From Aurifilum marmelostoma (taxonomy: Eukaryota > Ascomycota > Sordariomycetes > Diaporthales > Cryphonectriaceae): DNA of 64,000 nt. Location of the stretch: assembly GCA_027559495.1 (NCBI GenBank), contig JAMXSV010000023.1, positions 310,001 through 374,000 on the forward strand, read 5' to 3'. The notes under the pieces were generated by a model that was not told the DNA's origin, did not search any database, and was given only the letters and a program-made list of their open reading frames with translations. Shown in pieces: positions 22,367-35,200 of this stretch; positions within the stretch are counted from its first letter, which is position 1, and every line of letters begins with the position of its first letter. The translations under genes were made by a program, and so were the position numbers.

Positions 22367-23425
22367 GGGCCTGATCAGGAGCTGTGATGCGGTGTGATAA
22401 CGTCGTGCACCCGCTGCGACTAGACAGCGTGCTGGTGCCGTGGCTGCATGTTCGTGTTCGTGCCCGACCTGCTAAGTCCTCGTAGCCTTGTGGCACGTCG
22501 CTTGGAGCTTGCTCGAAGCTTGCTGTGACTCGCTGCAGGGAGGGCGTGCAGCTGTATTGCGACTCTGCCGGCAGAAGAACCCTGCTTTTGTGCGCAGAAC
22601 CTTGACGATTGTTGGGCCGCGACAGCAAATCAGGGCGCAGATATTGTGGCCAAAACCTGCTCAGCATCCGACGTGATGCTTCAGAGATGCAGTGCGACGT
22701 GGTATTATTGAGACGGGAAACCCTTGAGTTTATTGATTTTTTCTTTTGCTGGAGGGAGGGAGGGAGAGGGGGGGGGAAGATGGATGCGTGGCAAGTGGCT
22801 TATAGTGACGTTGTAGATGGGCTTGTTGCTTTTCAACTCCTCCCCCTCCCCACCCAACAACGCCCAAAACGGCACCCACCACTGCGGTGTTGGAGATGGA
22901 AGGCCACTAACCGACCCCCCTGGCTCGACCGTTCTACTGGCCCAGTGAAAACCTGGCGGAGGGCCTAGTACTAGAGAGCAGTCACGGCTAGCGGCACACC
23001 CACGCTGGCCAGGTACGTACCGTACTTTTCTACCCGGGGCTGCCGGGGGGTCCCGACCAACGAGGTAACGCGTACACAGTAAACAAGGCTACAAACTCAC
23101 ACCAATTTAGATATCGCCCTGTGTACTGCACTTTCCATCTTCAACACCAATCTGCACCTGCCGTGACCATCCAGTCGTCACAGCCCGCCAATCTGGATCC
23201 CACCCACCCTTTCCTTTGCTCGCTAAATCCACAGCAACCCCTACTTGTCCTTCATACTCCAGTTCTTTGCCACCTCCAGACTGTGTGGTTCCATCCTGTC
23301 TTCAGCTCGTCCTTGGAGGGGAAAAAAAAGAGAAAGGAAAAAGAAAACATAATGTAACAGAGGCAGTACCGACGACCCTGCCGCATCAAACCGACCCTCC
23401 ATAAACTCGTCCTGTAGATCAGACC
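22367..23425. promoter_or_regulatory. Divergent promoter region, cnxABC / WRAP73-like
   Basis: This 1-kb spacer lies between two divergent starts. It contains a TGATAA element at 22395-22400 that could be a GATA-factor (AreA/NIT2-type) site for the cofactor gene, and CCAAT sequences near 23102 and 23145 on the other gene's side. It also carries a G-rich stretch at 22750-22778. No gene is seen. Site assignments rest on short motifs only. Confidence 0.35.
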
Positions 23426-25100
23426 ATGTACCTCTCCAGAAGCTTCCAGGGTAAGGCACCAAGTAGCCTCGAACCGTTCGTGAGTGTGGCAGGATAGGGG
23501 AGAGGATCAGCGCGGCCACTGACCCCGATGCCAATAGCTTCACCCCACTGCCTACCCAGTCCAGACGGGAGGCTCGTCGCCACAGTTCTCGCCGGGGCTA
23601 TCAACATACGTGATGTCCAGACTCTGCATACGGTCAAGGATGTCAGCCTGCCTCGGAATTTCTCTGGCAGCAACGTGACGTCTCTCCAGTGGTCGCCCTC
23701 GTCCAGGCTGGTTCTCGTCGCTGCGGCCAACGAGGTCCACATATTCTCTGCCTGCGAGGGAGACGAGTTCATTGCAGCAATCAAGAACCCGGCCCCGCCT
23801 GCAGCCAGCCTAGTCTGTGTAGCCTTCGGCGCTCGAGATACCGATGTCTGCGTGTGTGCTTCGTTGGGTCTCAGGTTTGCCATCTACAACCTCGCATCGT
23901 CCAGGGCTGTCGAGGTGGCCAATCCCAAATTTCACACCGCGGCCTCTGTCCGAAAAGGGTTCTGCTTCCGTCCAAAATCTCGACACTTGGCTGTCATCAC
24001 ACGCACGTCGGGCAGGGACGTCATCAGCATTCACCACCCGGACACCAAAGAGCTTCAGAGGTCCTGGTGCCCTGATACCCTTGATGCCCAGGGCATCGCC
24101 TGGAGTCCAGACGGGAACTGGCTCGTGACTTGGGAGTCGGCAGCTCACGGCCACAAGGTGTTGTTCTATACGCCTGACGGGAACCTCTTCAGGGCATGGT
24201 CTGGTCCTCAGGTCCTGGGGCCAGCCGATGCCGACCTCAAGCTAGGTTCAGGCGCCAAGCTGTTGGGCTTCTCTGCTGACGCCCGCAGCCTGGCTATTGG
24301 CGACAGCAGTAAGCGCGTATGCATCCTGGACGTGACAGCTGTCACTGAATGCGCGCGGCTGCTACATCCGAGTACTATAGTGCCTACCGGCACCCTTCAG
24401 GTATGTCGTGCCCCGCCACGTTATGCACCTCTTTCCGACCCATCCACACTGTTGACACCTCGTCCCCTCTGTCCTGCCTCAGCTCTGGCAGGAACATGTC
24501 GGCGCCAGCGGCCATCAGTTCCTCAGGGCTCTACAGGCCGTCGACCCTCCAATCATGCAGCACACAGCCTCGGGCCCATCTCCGTCCGGCTGTGGTTTCC
24601 TGTCATTCGATGCATCCTCGACACTCCTCGCCACCAGGCTCGAGGACACGCCCAGTACGGTCTGGATCTGGGACCTCGCAGCAGCTGAGCTGCGGGCGGT
24701 CCTGATCTTCCACCGAGCTGTGTCACGAGCCCTGTGGCATCCTGTCATTCGCGAGTCTCTGCTTATTACATGTGACGGTGACGCAGGCGACTCGCATGTC
24801 TTCGTCTGGGACCCTCTGTCGGGGGGCCCAAGAGTTGTCGATCTGTCCGGGAGGCTCTCCAACGGCAAGGTGCATGCCGCCTGGCTTGATTTGGGCCACA
24901 CTGAACCGGGGGCCCTGTTCGTCTCCAACAGCCAGGAGTACCTGCTCGCCTCCTTGGCCGACCAACAAGAGAAACAGTCTGTGCCGTGGCGTGGTGATGA
25001 AGGCGACGACCTCAGCGACGATCTGGACATTACTCAAGTATCTGACGCATATGACGAGGCTAGCCCGCTGGATGACACTTTTTGTTTCAAAAAGAAGTGA
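23426..25100 (+). CDS. WRAP73/Wdr8-like WD40 repeat protein
   Basis: Three exons, 23426-23450, 23538-24400 and 24483-25100, join in phase to give 501 residues. Introns are 87 and 82 bp with GTAAGG and GTATGT donors. The first coding exon has only 25 nt (MYLSRSFQ plus one base). The order of segments fits the WRAP73 family: CLPSPDGRLVA, INIRDVQTL, SLQWSPSSRLVLVA, GFCFRPKSRHLAVI, GIAWSPDGNWLVTWES, LLFYTPDGNL-type strand and FSADARSLAIGDSSKRVCIL, then a C-terminal WD block (VWIWDLAAAELRAVLIF). Fission yeast Wdr8 anchors minus-end microtubule proteins at the spindle pole body, so a role at microtubule-organising centres is expected. The C-terminus is acidic and ends in a basic FKKK. It is transcribed divergently from cnxABC. 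Confidence 0.85.
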
Positions 25101-26638
25101 GGTGATTCGACTCTCCACGCCCGCAGCCCATGCTCATAGCCCAGTGGCTCCATGACCACAGCGGCAGGCGTTTTCATTCTCAGTCTAGCTCCTCCGCGGA
25201 ACTTCAGAGACGCTCCGTAGCGCGACTTGGTCTCCAAGAGGACCTCAGATCTTACCGATCTAAATCCTATTGCTCAGAAGCGACCCTCATTTATTCAACA
25301 TGTCACTTTTTCCTCACAGGGGTCCGACCCACTATCCTCATCAGGCTGGCAGGGGGGAGGGGGGTGCGCCTGGGTCCCGAGGGGCGAGTATGTCTGCATG
25401 CTATGGTCTATTGCTTTTTCAAGTTTCGCCTACAAGACAATCAGATGGAACGCACAATTCTTCGGCTGCACTGGGGACAACAAGCCCCCCCCCCCGCCCC
25501 CCCTCCCCTGCACGACTATGGGGTCTTTCCCGCTCGTTATGTGCATCAACAACGTTCTAGGCAACCCGCCGGATTCTCCGCTCCCTCTCAACGCGGAGGG
25601 TGTGTGGGCACTCATGCCAATCTTCACCTATCTCGGTATACATGTTGCTTCTGATGGAAATCGGTAGTACATCGTACAGCACAGGGCCACGGTCGAGAGC
25701 CCGGGTTGGACAATGAGCTGTCAAATTTGTCAAAACCTCTGTGGCTTGCAGCTCACAACACCTGTCTGCCTGCTAGTGCATTAGCCACCCTGCGAGACAT
25801 CGCCCAACCACACGATGCCAGCTAGCTGGAATGGAGGGAGGTGTGTGTGGTACCCTCTTACCAGGTAGGGTGTACCCCCCACTCTGCGGCTCAGAAGTGT
25901 TGTGTCCAGAAGGGCCCGGAAACCAGGTTACGAATGGATATCCTGCATCTGTTGTTTGTTTTATGGGTGTCCCATCACCGACCTGCAGGTGATTGATGAC
26001 AAGACCCATGCCTTGCATGATGCTGGTGAAGGGAGAGTTACGACGGCAGCATCCAGCAGTCCCTTTCTGGTAAGTATTTCGTCGTCCTGCAGCACATACT
26101 TCTTCCGTAACGGCCGATGACTTCTACCACAAATAGCGAAAATGTAGCCCCATGTCCGCCAATGTACCGTACCGTCTAATTCCTAGCATTGAGGCCACGA
26201 CCTCTGCCCTGTTGCCCTGGATCCAGTGGGGTACATCCCAGAGCATGCTCTGCCTTGGGGCAGGTCGGGATGGTGCCCACCACTTCGATTCACTTGAGCC
26301 TCGAGCTAGGCCAAGAGCGCGAGCAGCTTGCATATCTGCAGACGAGATGCATGCTGCTCTGGAGAGCATGAGAGCATGAGAGCATGCCGCCTCGCCGATA
26401 TAAACTCGAGGTGGTGCCCCTTCAGTTCTGGGCAGACGGATAGGGAGAATATCTTTATAAGATCGTGACACTCATCATCTATTTTACCCTCTTGAGACCG
26501 GAGATCCAGCCTGTTCTTATATCGGCCCACTATCTCGTCTCTCTCTTCCTCTCTCTCTGTGTGCCTTTTTCTCAATATAGATCTCTCCAGCTGCTACCAC
26601 CTGCGTTGCCTAGCCCGTGGCATCCCGAGACAACAAAC
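25101..26638. other. Intergenic spacer, tandem genes
   Basis: Spacer between the WD40 gene and the RNA-binding protein gene. It contains a C-rich run (25486-25507), an 8-bp unit repeated three times (about 26373-26396) and a CT-rich leader (26530-26600) just before the next start. Frames at 25130-25670 overlap in several phases and match nothing I know. Confidence 0.5.
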
Positions 26639-28474
26639 ATGCCAGCTCCTGACCATGAGATGCCCAAGGATGTGGTCCCACCAGGGAGCCAGACGGGTAT
26701 ATACTACATTCCGATCTCCAATGTCTGTGAGACCCAGTCCAGACGGCGAGGCGCTGCTGTAGTACCCGACCCTTCACACTGACAAGTAACCTGCAGCTTC
26801 CATTCAACACATCATGGCAGCAGATCAAAGACTACGTCCGACAGGTCTGCGAAGTAGACCACGTGGAATTATTTCAGAGAAGCACGTCGGGCTGGGTGAG
26901 GATCAAGGGTCGCAAGAACTTCGAGGCCGCTTTCGGTACGACGATATTATTTGTGCTATGCTCCCTGTTTCCGCAACACCATATATATATATATACTATA
27001 TATGCAAAGTCTCGCGCTGACATAGCCTGGGTTGCAGGGCTTCTGAACGGAAGCGAATTCAACGGCCGAGCGATCATTGCGGAGGGCAAGAATGCAGACA
27101 GCCCGATCCTGGTGCGAGACCTTATGGCCTGCAAGTCAAAGGCGGCGTCGAGCAACCGGCGCCAAAGTGGCGCCACCACACCCTTTGCCGTGTGCACAGC
27201 CCCCAAGAACCCGAGCTATGCTACAGACGGCTCAGCATACCACCCGAGCTCGTCGGTAATCCCCTCGCCTGTGTCTCCTACGAGCTCATCTTTCAGCAAG
27301 GTATGTACAAAGCAGTGTGTGTTCGTGCCATCACGTCTTCTTCGTGAATGTTTCCCGGCGGAGACCTACTTCTGTCGTAATTGATAGAGTCATTGGCTCT
27401 GTTCTTACAACTTGGGTGCTGATGCTGTGGCTTCTCTTATAGAACGGTGACGGATGCATCACATCGATGCCATCCTCGAGCCTGGTGACCAGCCCCGATG
27501 CCTCGTATGCTCACGCTATCACGACGACATACGATCAGTTCTCAGCTGGATACCCTCACCCCCCTCCGATGTCGCTACATGGCGGCTTCTATGCAGGTTC
27601 AGGCTCACCTACCCAAGCCCCAGTGTCACCTTCAGCTTATACTGGCTCCTTGGATCTCGCTCGACGGTATGATCCAGCCACCTCATACACAGCGCAACCA
27701 CCGTACAGCAAGTATTATTCACAGGCAATGACGTCGCTCAACGGCCAGATGGCAGCCATGTCTGTCAACGAGAGCCCAACGCGTGGCGTTATCTACACGG
27801 AACAGCGCGGCATTCAGATCCGTAACATCTCTAGCCGTGCTTCGGATAGCCAGATCCGCAGGCTGCTTCGGGAGGCGGCTGGGTCTGAGGTCAACCTCAT
27901 CAGCGAGATCCGCATCCCCCCTGCCAAGGAGGGCAAATCACGCGGCCTGGCCTTTGTACGTTTCCATACGGCCGATCTAGCCAAGCGTATGGAGGCGTCT
28001 CTCGACGGGGTCGAGTTCAGGGGCCGAAAGCTGCAGGTTCGCTTGATGAAAGAGGCTGAGGCAATCTATAGCAGTGGCGAGCACCATCCTCCTGCTGCCG
28101 AGGGCCCGCCAAAGGCACCCCGTAAAATGAGGCAGCAGCAGCAGCAGCAGCAGCATCATCATCATTATCACCACCACCACCACCATCACCAACCGAGAGT
28201 AGACGACAGGAGGCGGGACGAGCGGAAGGAAAGGGTCAAATCCGAGAGGACCAGCAGCAGCTCCAAGAATCCGACTCCCTCGACCCCCTCGCCCCCCTCG
28301 CCCCGCAGTGTCAGTGACACGCTGCTGGTTGTGGGTGGCGGGGACGGCACTCCCCCTCAATCAGCTGCGCCCACATCCAACCATTGCTCCTCTAAAGGCA
28401 AGGCCAAGGGCAAACAGGGTAAGGAAACATCGGTCGTTGTCGCGGATGGGAGCTCCGCCGACCGTAAGGCCTGA
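26639..28474 (+). CDS. RNA-binding protein with two RRM domains
   Basis: Four exons, 26639-26722, 26797-26935, 27038-27300 and 27443-28474, join in phase to give 505 residues. RRM1 (about residues 20-95) is divergent and is assembled across two introns: GIYYIPISN, LPFNTSWQQIKDYVRQV, SGWVRIKGRKNFEAAF, GLLNGSEFNGRAII. RRM2 (about 285-365) is canonical, with RNP2 IQIRNI and RNP1 KSRGLAFVRF. Between them lies a Ser/Pro/Tyr-rich linker. After RRM2 there is a seven-Gln run merging into a histidine-rich run (about 28132-28190), then a basic, Ser/Pro-rich tail. The donor of intron 1 is the weak GTCTGT. The other donors are GTACGA and GTATGT. The protein probably acts in mRNA metabolism; its targets are unknown. 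Confidence 0.85.
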
Positions 28475-30423
28475 GTGGGAATTGCTTTTTTCCTTTTCTT
28501 TTCTTTTCTTTTCTTCTTCTTCTCTTTTGCCATGGCCCTTGATTACTTTACCTGATCTGGTAGGCCGCCGCGATTGGGGTTGTTTCCGAATGTGAGCCTC
28601 ACCATGATGACGGGTGGGGACAAGACGACATGACATTCATTGCTTTTTTTTTTCTCCACGCCATTTCATTTAATCAGATGCTGAGGTACGGAGAACCGTT
28701 GACAGATTCTGGGCCTGAAAAGGGTGGGAAGGGTTACCAGGTTTCGATTGGGGGCAAAGCTAGACAGAGACTTGCAGAAGCAGTATTGCATGCATCGAGT
28801 CTTACCTCTTTCTTCCTTGTTGCCCGTTTCTTTCCCGCTCCCCGGTTTTTTGCTTTTGCTATTTTCCTCCCTTCCAGCTCACCGCTGGATTTCTTTACCC
28901 ATCGGGATTCATAAATCCCGCGGTGTGTTCATGGTTTGCAAACTACGTATGATGATGCAGATTATCCTTTTTGTTTCTTTTTCTTGATCGAACTCCATAG
29001 GCTACTACTAGTCTTCCCAGTCGAGATCTTGCCTGCCAAGGACCTCTCAGGATGAATAAATATTCACCATCACTATTATTCATTATTAGTCTTCTTCTTT
29101 TGAGAGCCGAAGACCCCCAGGGTCCTCATACAGATAGATGTATTACACATTCATTGTATGTCTGTCTCTTAAAAATTTCTCTTTCTCTCAAATTGTGATT
29201 CAAGGTCACGGTCCCTCTCACTACCGCTGTCTATCACGGGCCGCGACATGTAGATGCGGCGAGGCGCCAATGGTAGTTTCATCCTGTCTACTTCCAAGCC
29301 CGCCTCGGTGCGGCCGTGTGGGCACGCTACAGTTATTCTTGCCGCCTTGGTCCCTCGCCATGACGGAGGGGCCAGGTCATGTAGCTAGGGAAAGGAAAGG
29401 TTGCAGGCCGTAGAGAAACAATATCGGGGAGGAGGGTGCCCCGAAAAGGGTCTGGAACCAGGTAGAGATCGGTTACATCAGAGTGTGGGTGCTTCTGTCC
29501 CTGCTGCGGCTGGGATTTGTTGGTTCTCGACTGGGGCGGTCTGGGTGGTGGTAGCAGAAACATCCCGCGGACATGCATTCGTGACATGCAGAAGCATTGC
29601 TTGTTTTCCCTTCTCCAATCTTTTTTCCATGGTTTTCTTCGTCGGATTACTTATTTCATTTACGTAGAAGACTTTAGGCTAATGACTTTCCACCCTCTCT
29701 CTCTCTCTCTCTCTCTCCCCTTCTCGCTGTGCTAGGCACCCTGAGAGTGAGTTTACACATCCACGCCCTTCCTCTCCCCTCCCCGCTCGAATCCTTAGTG
29801 GCAATCTCCTGAACCGCTTACTCTCAAGCGGATAGGAGGGAATCCTCCGCTTAGACAGGCTGATCCTCCTCCTCTCCTCCTCCTATGGTGTCGATCTATA
29901 TGCACATGCATGATGTGATGTGATGTGTATGTACGTGAGAGTTTCGTTTTTTTGGTTCCTTTATACAAACGAGTAAACATCTGTGGGTATTTCCCCTCCT
30001 TACCGCACCATCTCAAATAAATGAACAGTTATACCTTTTTCCCGAAAGGCTGAAAGGTCTATCTGTATCCTCGCAGCTCCAGGCTGAGGTTTGTAGATAG
30101 ACGGGCGGGTCAGGCAGGCCGGTCCAGAGGGTGTGGTAAGATGAGGAAGGGCGGGTGTAAGGGAATAAGGGAATCAGGGGGGGGGGGGGCTTGTTGTATG
30201 TGAGTTGACGAATATGTACAGATTCGATGGTGCGAGATGGGGTGAAGCTCAAGAGGGGCTTCCGGTATCCTTATTTTCCCCTTTGAAGCGTAAATTGATC
30301 GCCACCGTGAGCCATGTCGATCCCCACAGGAATCGAGAGTGCTGACTTGGTGTGGGAGGAGGTTCAAGAGCCCTTACGGCTTCGCATCCGATGGCGGCGA
30401 GCGAGCCGGACCGTCTCAAGAGA
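28475..30423. other. Convergent intergenic spacer
   Basis: Shared 3' space of the RNA-binding protein gene and the membrane protein gene. It has pyrimidine-rich tracts directly after the first stop (28490-28525), a CT dinucleotide repeat (29695-29716) and a run of 13 guanines (30177-30189). No gene is seen. Confidence 0.55.
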
Positions 30424-32245
30424 TTACCGCTCTGCCTCGCTCTTTGACGGCAGGGCTGGAACTGGTGGCTGTGGCGACATGACGTCCTCATATCGCCGGG
30501 GCTCCTCGTCGTCCATCATCATTGTATATCTCTCCTCAGCCGGCAGAGATGGCACAGGAGGGACCTCCTCATCGCCCGCGCTCTGCTGCTGTCTCTGGAT
30601 GCGCCCGGTCTGCTGGTTCACCCAGCTGTTGACCGACCTGTAGCGCGTAGGCATGTCTTCACTTGTGGTAGTATATACAGTGTCCCTCTGGCCGCGGCTC
30701 TCCTCGTCGCCCCGGCTCACCACAGACTTGGCGAAGCTGGGCGGGCGGGGAGCGAGACCTTGCTGTAGTGCTGCTGGTGGGGGCACGATGATGTCCCCGT
30801 CTCCAAACCCGGAAGAGATCGACGACAGCTCCGAGGCCCGGTACACGGCTCTCCTGCCCGGGTCATAGGCTGTCGAGGCCTGGCGCGCAAGCTCGCTTTG
30901 GTTGTAGATAGGATCGGGCATACGCGAGCGATCGCTGCTCACGGTCTCAAAGGTCTGCATCGTCCCGGCGCCGTACTGGGCTGCACTGGTCGGGTCAGTT
31001 GTGGCTTCCCCTGGCAGGGCGAAAGGGTTCTTGGTCTGACTGGCGGGACTGAAGGTGGTCTGAAGCGGCGGTAGGATCCTTGATTGCTGTTGTGAGAATG
31101 CGGCGGCGGCGGCAGCATTATTGCGCGCTGTGAGGTCTTGCGGGCTCTGCATGCTGCGAGTACTGGTTGTGTCGCCTGAGGATGCCGAGAAGGGGTTGAT
31201 GTTGGAGTAGGACACGTTTGTGTCCAGCTGAGGCAGGCTCGTGGGGGTCTGTTTCGATGGGGACCGTGCCAGGCTCTGTTCCTTGGTCCCAGAGTAAATG
31301 CTGGATCTTGAGTGCTCATACATCGGTGAGGAGCCCTGACCGTCCAGATCCTGCCAGGCTCTGTGATTGCGCCCAAAGTAGGGTATCTTAGCGAGCAAGG
31401 CGTTGGGCGACGAGAAGTAGTCGCCGTCATCGTCCATACCGTCTCTCATGCTCCTGGACTTCTTATACATCCGCCACCCCATCCAGCAGATAAAGCAGAC
31501 AAGGATGAAGGCGCCTAAAGAGACAGGACGCGTCAGTATTTCTAAGGACCGTTAGTGCGTGTGAGAGCAGCGCAAGCTTACCTATTGACCCTGCTGAGAT
31601 GAGGGCATCCTCAGCAGTCGGGTTCAGCCCCCCAGGAGGCGGGCCATAATCGCTGCTGTGATGGTGATCGTCATCGTCGCTGGAATCGTCGAGAAAGACG
31701 GTCGGTGAGGGGAAGGCGTTGTCAAAGGCCGCAGTAGGCTCCCAAGAGGTGGTTGTATATGAATACGAGGATGGCCTTGTAGAAACAGTGGCAACGACGG
31801 AGGTCTCCGTGGCGGAAGAAGGGGAGGTGGTCGTCGTCGTTACCACTACCACCGAGGACTCAGTCACAGCCGGCGTGATGGACACCTCAGGGTTGACGAC
31901 GACTGGGTCGCTCGATGATGTTGTCGTAGGCGTTTCGGTCGTTAGTGGAAGCAAAGGCGTAGGTGAACTCGAAAGGGCCGAGAGTGTAGTGAGCGGATTG
32001 AAGGCCATGGGGCTCGCTACGAGCCCTCCTTGGCCGTCATCACCGTCGCTGTCGTCGTCGCTGTCGTCATCGCCGTCGCCATCGAGATCAACCAGGCCAT
32101 CGTCGCGTGAGAGCATGTTGAGTCCAGCGTCGATTTCTTGTGCGTCTCGCTCCCACGACTCTCCCATCCGCAGCCTCAACCGAGCGCCCACCTCTTCTTC
32201 GTGGCGATCGAAAACTGGGGCCATCGCATCCACCGTACCACTCAT
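30424..32245 (-). CDS. Single-pass membrane protein with Ser/Thr-rich ectodomain
   Basis: Two exons, 32245-31582 and 31514-30424, separated by a 67-bp intron (GTAAGC...TAG), give 584 residues. The first 45 residues are charged and there is no cleavable signal peptide. An acidic Asp/Ser stretch follows (near residue 60), then a Ser/Thr/Val/Pro-rich region likely to be O-glycosylated. The only membrane segment (about residues 218-236, SIGAFILVCFICWMGW) is formed across the splice junction and is followed by a basic stop-transfer sequence, MYKKSR. The 340-residue tail is Ser/Gln/Pro-rich and ends with proline motifs such as PPVPALP. The layout resembles fungal cell-surface sensors of the Mid2/Wsc kind, but I see no WSC cysteine domain and do not claim homology. 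Topology is inferred. Confidence 0.75.
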
Positions 32246-35200
32246 TCGCTTATTCTGTGCTCAAGCCAACATCTCAATCTGTCTAACGCCAGCGTCGCGA
32301 ACAAGAGAAAAACCAAGGGCTTGCGCCAAGTGCAAGACGATGGAGACAAAAAAGAGGCGGAAAGGGAAGGAAGAAAAAGAAGAGACGACAAGATGGACGT
32401 AGTCCGGAAAGCCGTGTGAAGCCAAGCAAAAGGGTAGAGGCCAGCCCTGACAAGAAGCAAAAGGAAGGGGAACAGAGAGAGAGAGGGAAAGAAAGAAAGA
32501 AAGGTGGAGGGGAGAGGGGTGGTACCTCCAAGAGAGAGAAAGACTGGGCAGGTTGTCGTGTATCAGGACCTGGGGAAGGTGGGAGTAGACTTAGAGACGA
32601 TGCCGCGTGGTCGATCGACGGCGAGGGCAAAAGAAAAGATGGGCCCGTTCACGCCTCTGGAGATGGGCCCTGGTCCGGCGCCAGGGGTCGATGAGGTAGG
32701 AGGGCGAGGGCCAAGAAGGGGTGAATCCGGTCAAGGTGTTGGAACTATCCGCAACGGGCACGACCCCAAACGAGCCTCATGGTCGGATCATCAGGGGTCG
32801 CCGAAGCTTAAACAGCCGCACGAGCTGGGGCACTGCCCACAGACCTGTTCCACCCTCTCTCTCTTTTCTGCTCTGCTCTCCAAGAGGCACCTAGCGAGAC
32901 GGGCGATTTCATCTATCTGCCGATGAGAGGTGACGAAAGCCGACGATGGGCGCTTGCTGCTGCTGCTTCTGCTTCAGGGCCGAGAAAGGCTACTCGGACA
33001 CCATTTCGGTGATAACGAGGGGTCTCTCTTTCTTGTTCTGTGTCTCTATATCCTCCCGCTGCTACCCGCCGCCCTCCACGCCTGGTGGTCTACCCCAGAA
33101 CCCCAGAAGGCACGCTCCCTCTCTCTTGGCCGCGGAGAGCACAATGGAGATGATGAATCCGAGGCAGGAAGCAGTACAAGCCCCGGAAAAGTTCGTGCCC
33201 ACAAGAAGCGCCCGTAAGAGGTGGACGGAGCTAGCCTCCCGCAGTCAAACTTCAGCAGCAGGCCCTGGCTCAACTGAGCGCCCTTCGGTAGCATGATCAT
33301 GCCGTGTCGTATGCAGCTGGAAAATCTCGGCTCGGTAGCAGCCCATCACGGAAGCGGTACGAGAGCTGTCGCACAATGTGGCAGTGGCGCAAAGCCACCA
33401 ACCACGGTGAGAGGTTCATGTCGAGGTGCGCCCATACAGCGCGTCAAGCCACGTCCCGAGGCTGCCCTTGGAAAGGAACCTCTCCCACCACAGGGTTGGT
33501 CTGTGCACACTACGTCGTAGTAGAAGTGAGAGCGGTCGGCCATAGTAGAGCTTGTAAGTAACCTTCTGCGGACATGTGCATGAATTCGGTGCGATGGGGC
33601 GATCCTGCGGTCGGTCGAAATCGTCAAGCGACGTCGGGGCAATAGTGCTATGGTGGTAAGGTGGGGGGGAGGTTAAGTGGCAGGGTAGGTACTATGGGTT
33701 GTCTCAGATCTCGAGACGTAGTTTCAAGAGGGACCGGGGGGGTCCTGAATGATGTGTGGATCAGGCATTAGGTCTGTTGAGGAATAGTGCCGGGTCCGGA
33801 GTATTCTCCCTCCAGTGGTCGACAGCCCATCCCCGTCGCTTCATTGGTCGTGCCTTCTTCTGATGCAACACCTGCCCTGGTTATACGAGCCCCTCGAGTC
33901 CGAGGTTGTGACTTCCCATCTCCTGAGGAGGGGAAGGAGACCCCTTCGGAAATGGTCGAGATGAGGCTGTTTGGACGCCCAACTCATGATTCTCGTCGGA
34001 AAAATACCACCCTGGCGGCGGCGGCAGCAGCATAGAGGTTGTCCCAAACCTGGAAGGATTTTAGAAGCGCCCTCTCATCTCGAAATCTTCTTGGCATGAC
34101 AGTGACAGTGGTTCGCAACTGACAACTGGCATATCCCAAAAGAGAGTTAATTGTTGTTCGTCGATGGGCAGAGATGTGACGGTATCCCTCCGGTTCCAGC
34201 ACGCAACGCCTCCTCGTTCGTTCTGATACAGTACTGAGCAGTTTGGTGCTGCCACACGGGCCCATCCGATCTCATGACCTGGCAAGCAACGGTTTAATTT
34301 TTTTTTCTATTCCTTTTTCTTTTGAGGGGTTGAAGTTGCTTGAAGTCGCTAACCACTGATCAGCAGTCACGTTTCTAGTCACGCGACTTACCCAAGAGCT
34401 CTCATCAACACTGCGTTCACGGATAAGATGCCCTGTTGCCCCATGTTCCACCTCCCTTCCCTTGCCTGCTGTATCCACCAAAGAAGGGGGCTCTTGAGGC
34501 ACCATGGTCGTCTCTTTGAGCTTCTGGAGGTCGTCTAGACAGCAGACTGCCGATCCTCCCAGGTTTCGGTTGAACCCTGCGACACAGTGACAACCCGAGA
34601 CGATCATCTTGGTCTTGTTGACCCGTGACTTTCTTCCTCCTTCTCCCCCAGAAGCTACCGCCGAGCCCGTGCGATCATCATAGCGATACTCACCACAGTC
34701 AAGGCTCTAAGATTCAAAGGCTCGAAAAGATATCTGCCGTCCACTCGCGGTTGTTCTGTTTGCTCGGCCCCTCGCACGGCCTCCTGCCCGATCGAGGTAG
34801 TCTCTCACAGAACACACTGGGCCAAGAGCCGGACAAGCTCCCCAGGACCATATTATCCAGTCCGATGTTTCACCACCTGGCTGCTAGCAGTCTCAGCTAG
34901 ACAGGACCCCGCCTCGGAAGGCTGCACAGGTACTATGGGAGGCAGCCAGCATTTGCTCTTCGGCTGTTCTCGTCGTCACGACCCGCTGGCTGCAAGCATC
35001 AGCTCAGCGGGCATCTCAGCCTTATCATCAACGAGCTGGCATGGAGCTTGTAGCCACCCTAGCCTGCCCTGCCAGAATAGTGGACATTGCCGGCCGTATT
35101 TTTACGTAGTCAACAGAAAGGAGTTTACGGTGACGGCGGCATGAATCTTTGTGAAAAATTCCCCTTGCTGGCTGGTGGAATCACTCTCGAATGCTTGCGC

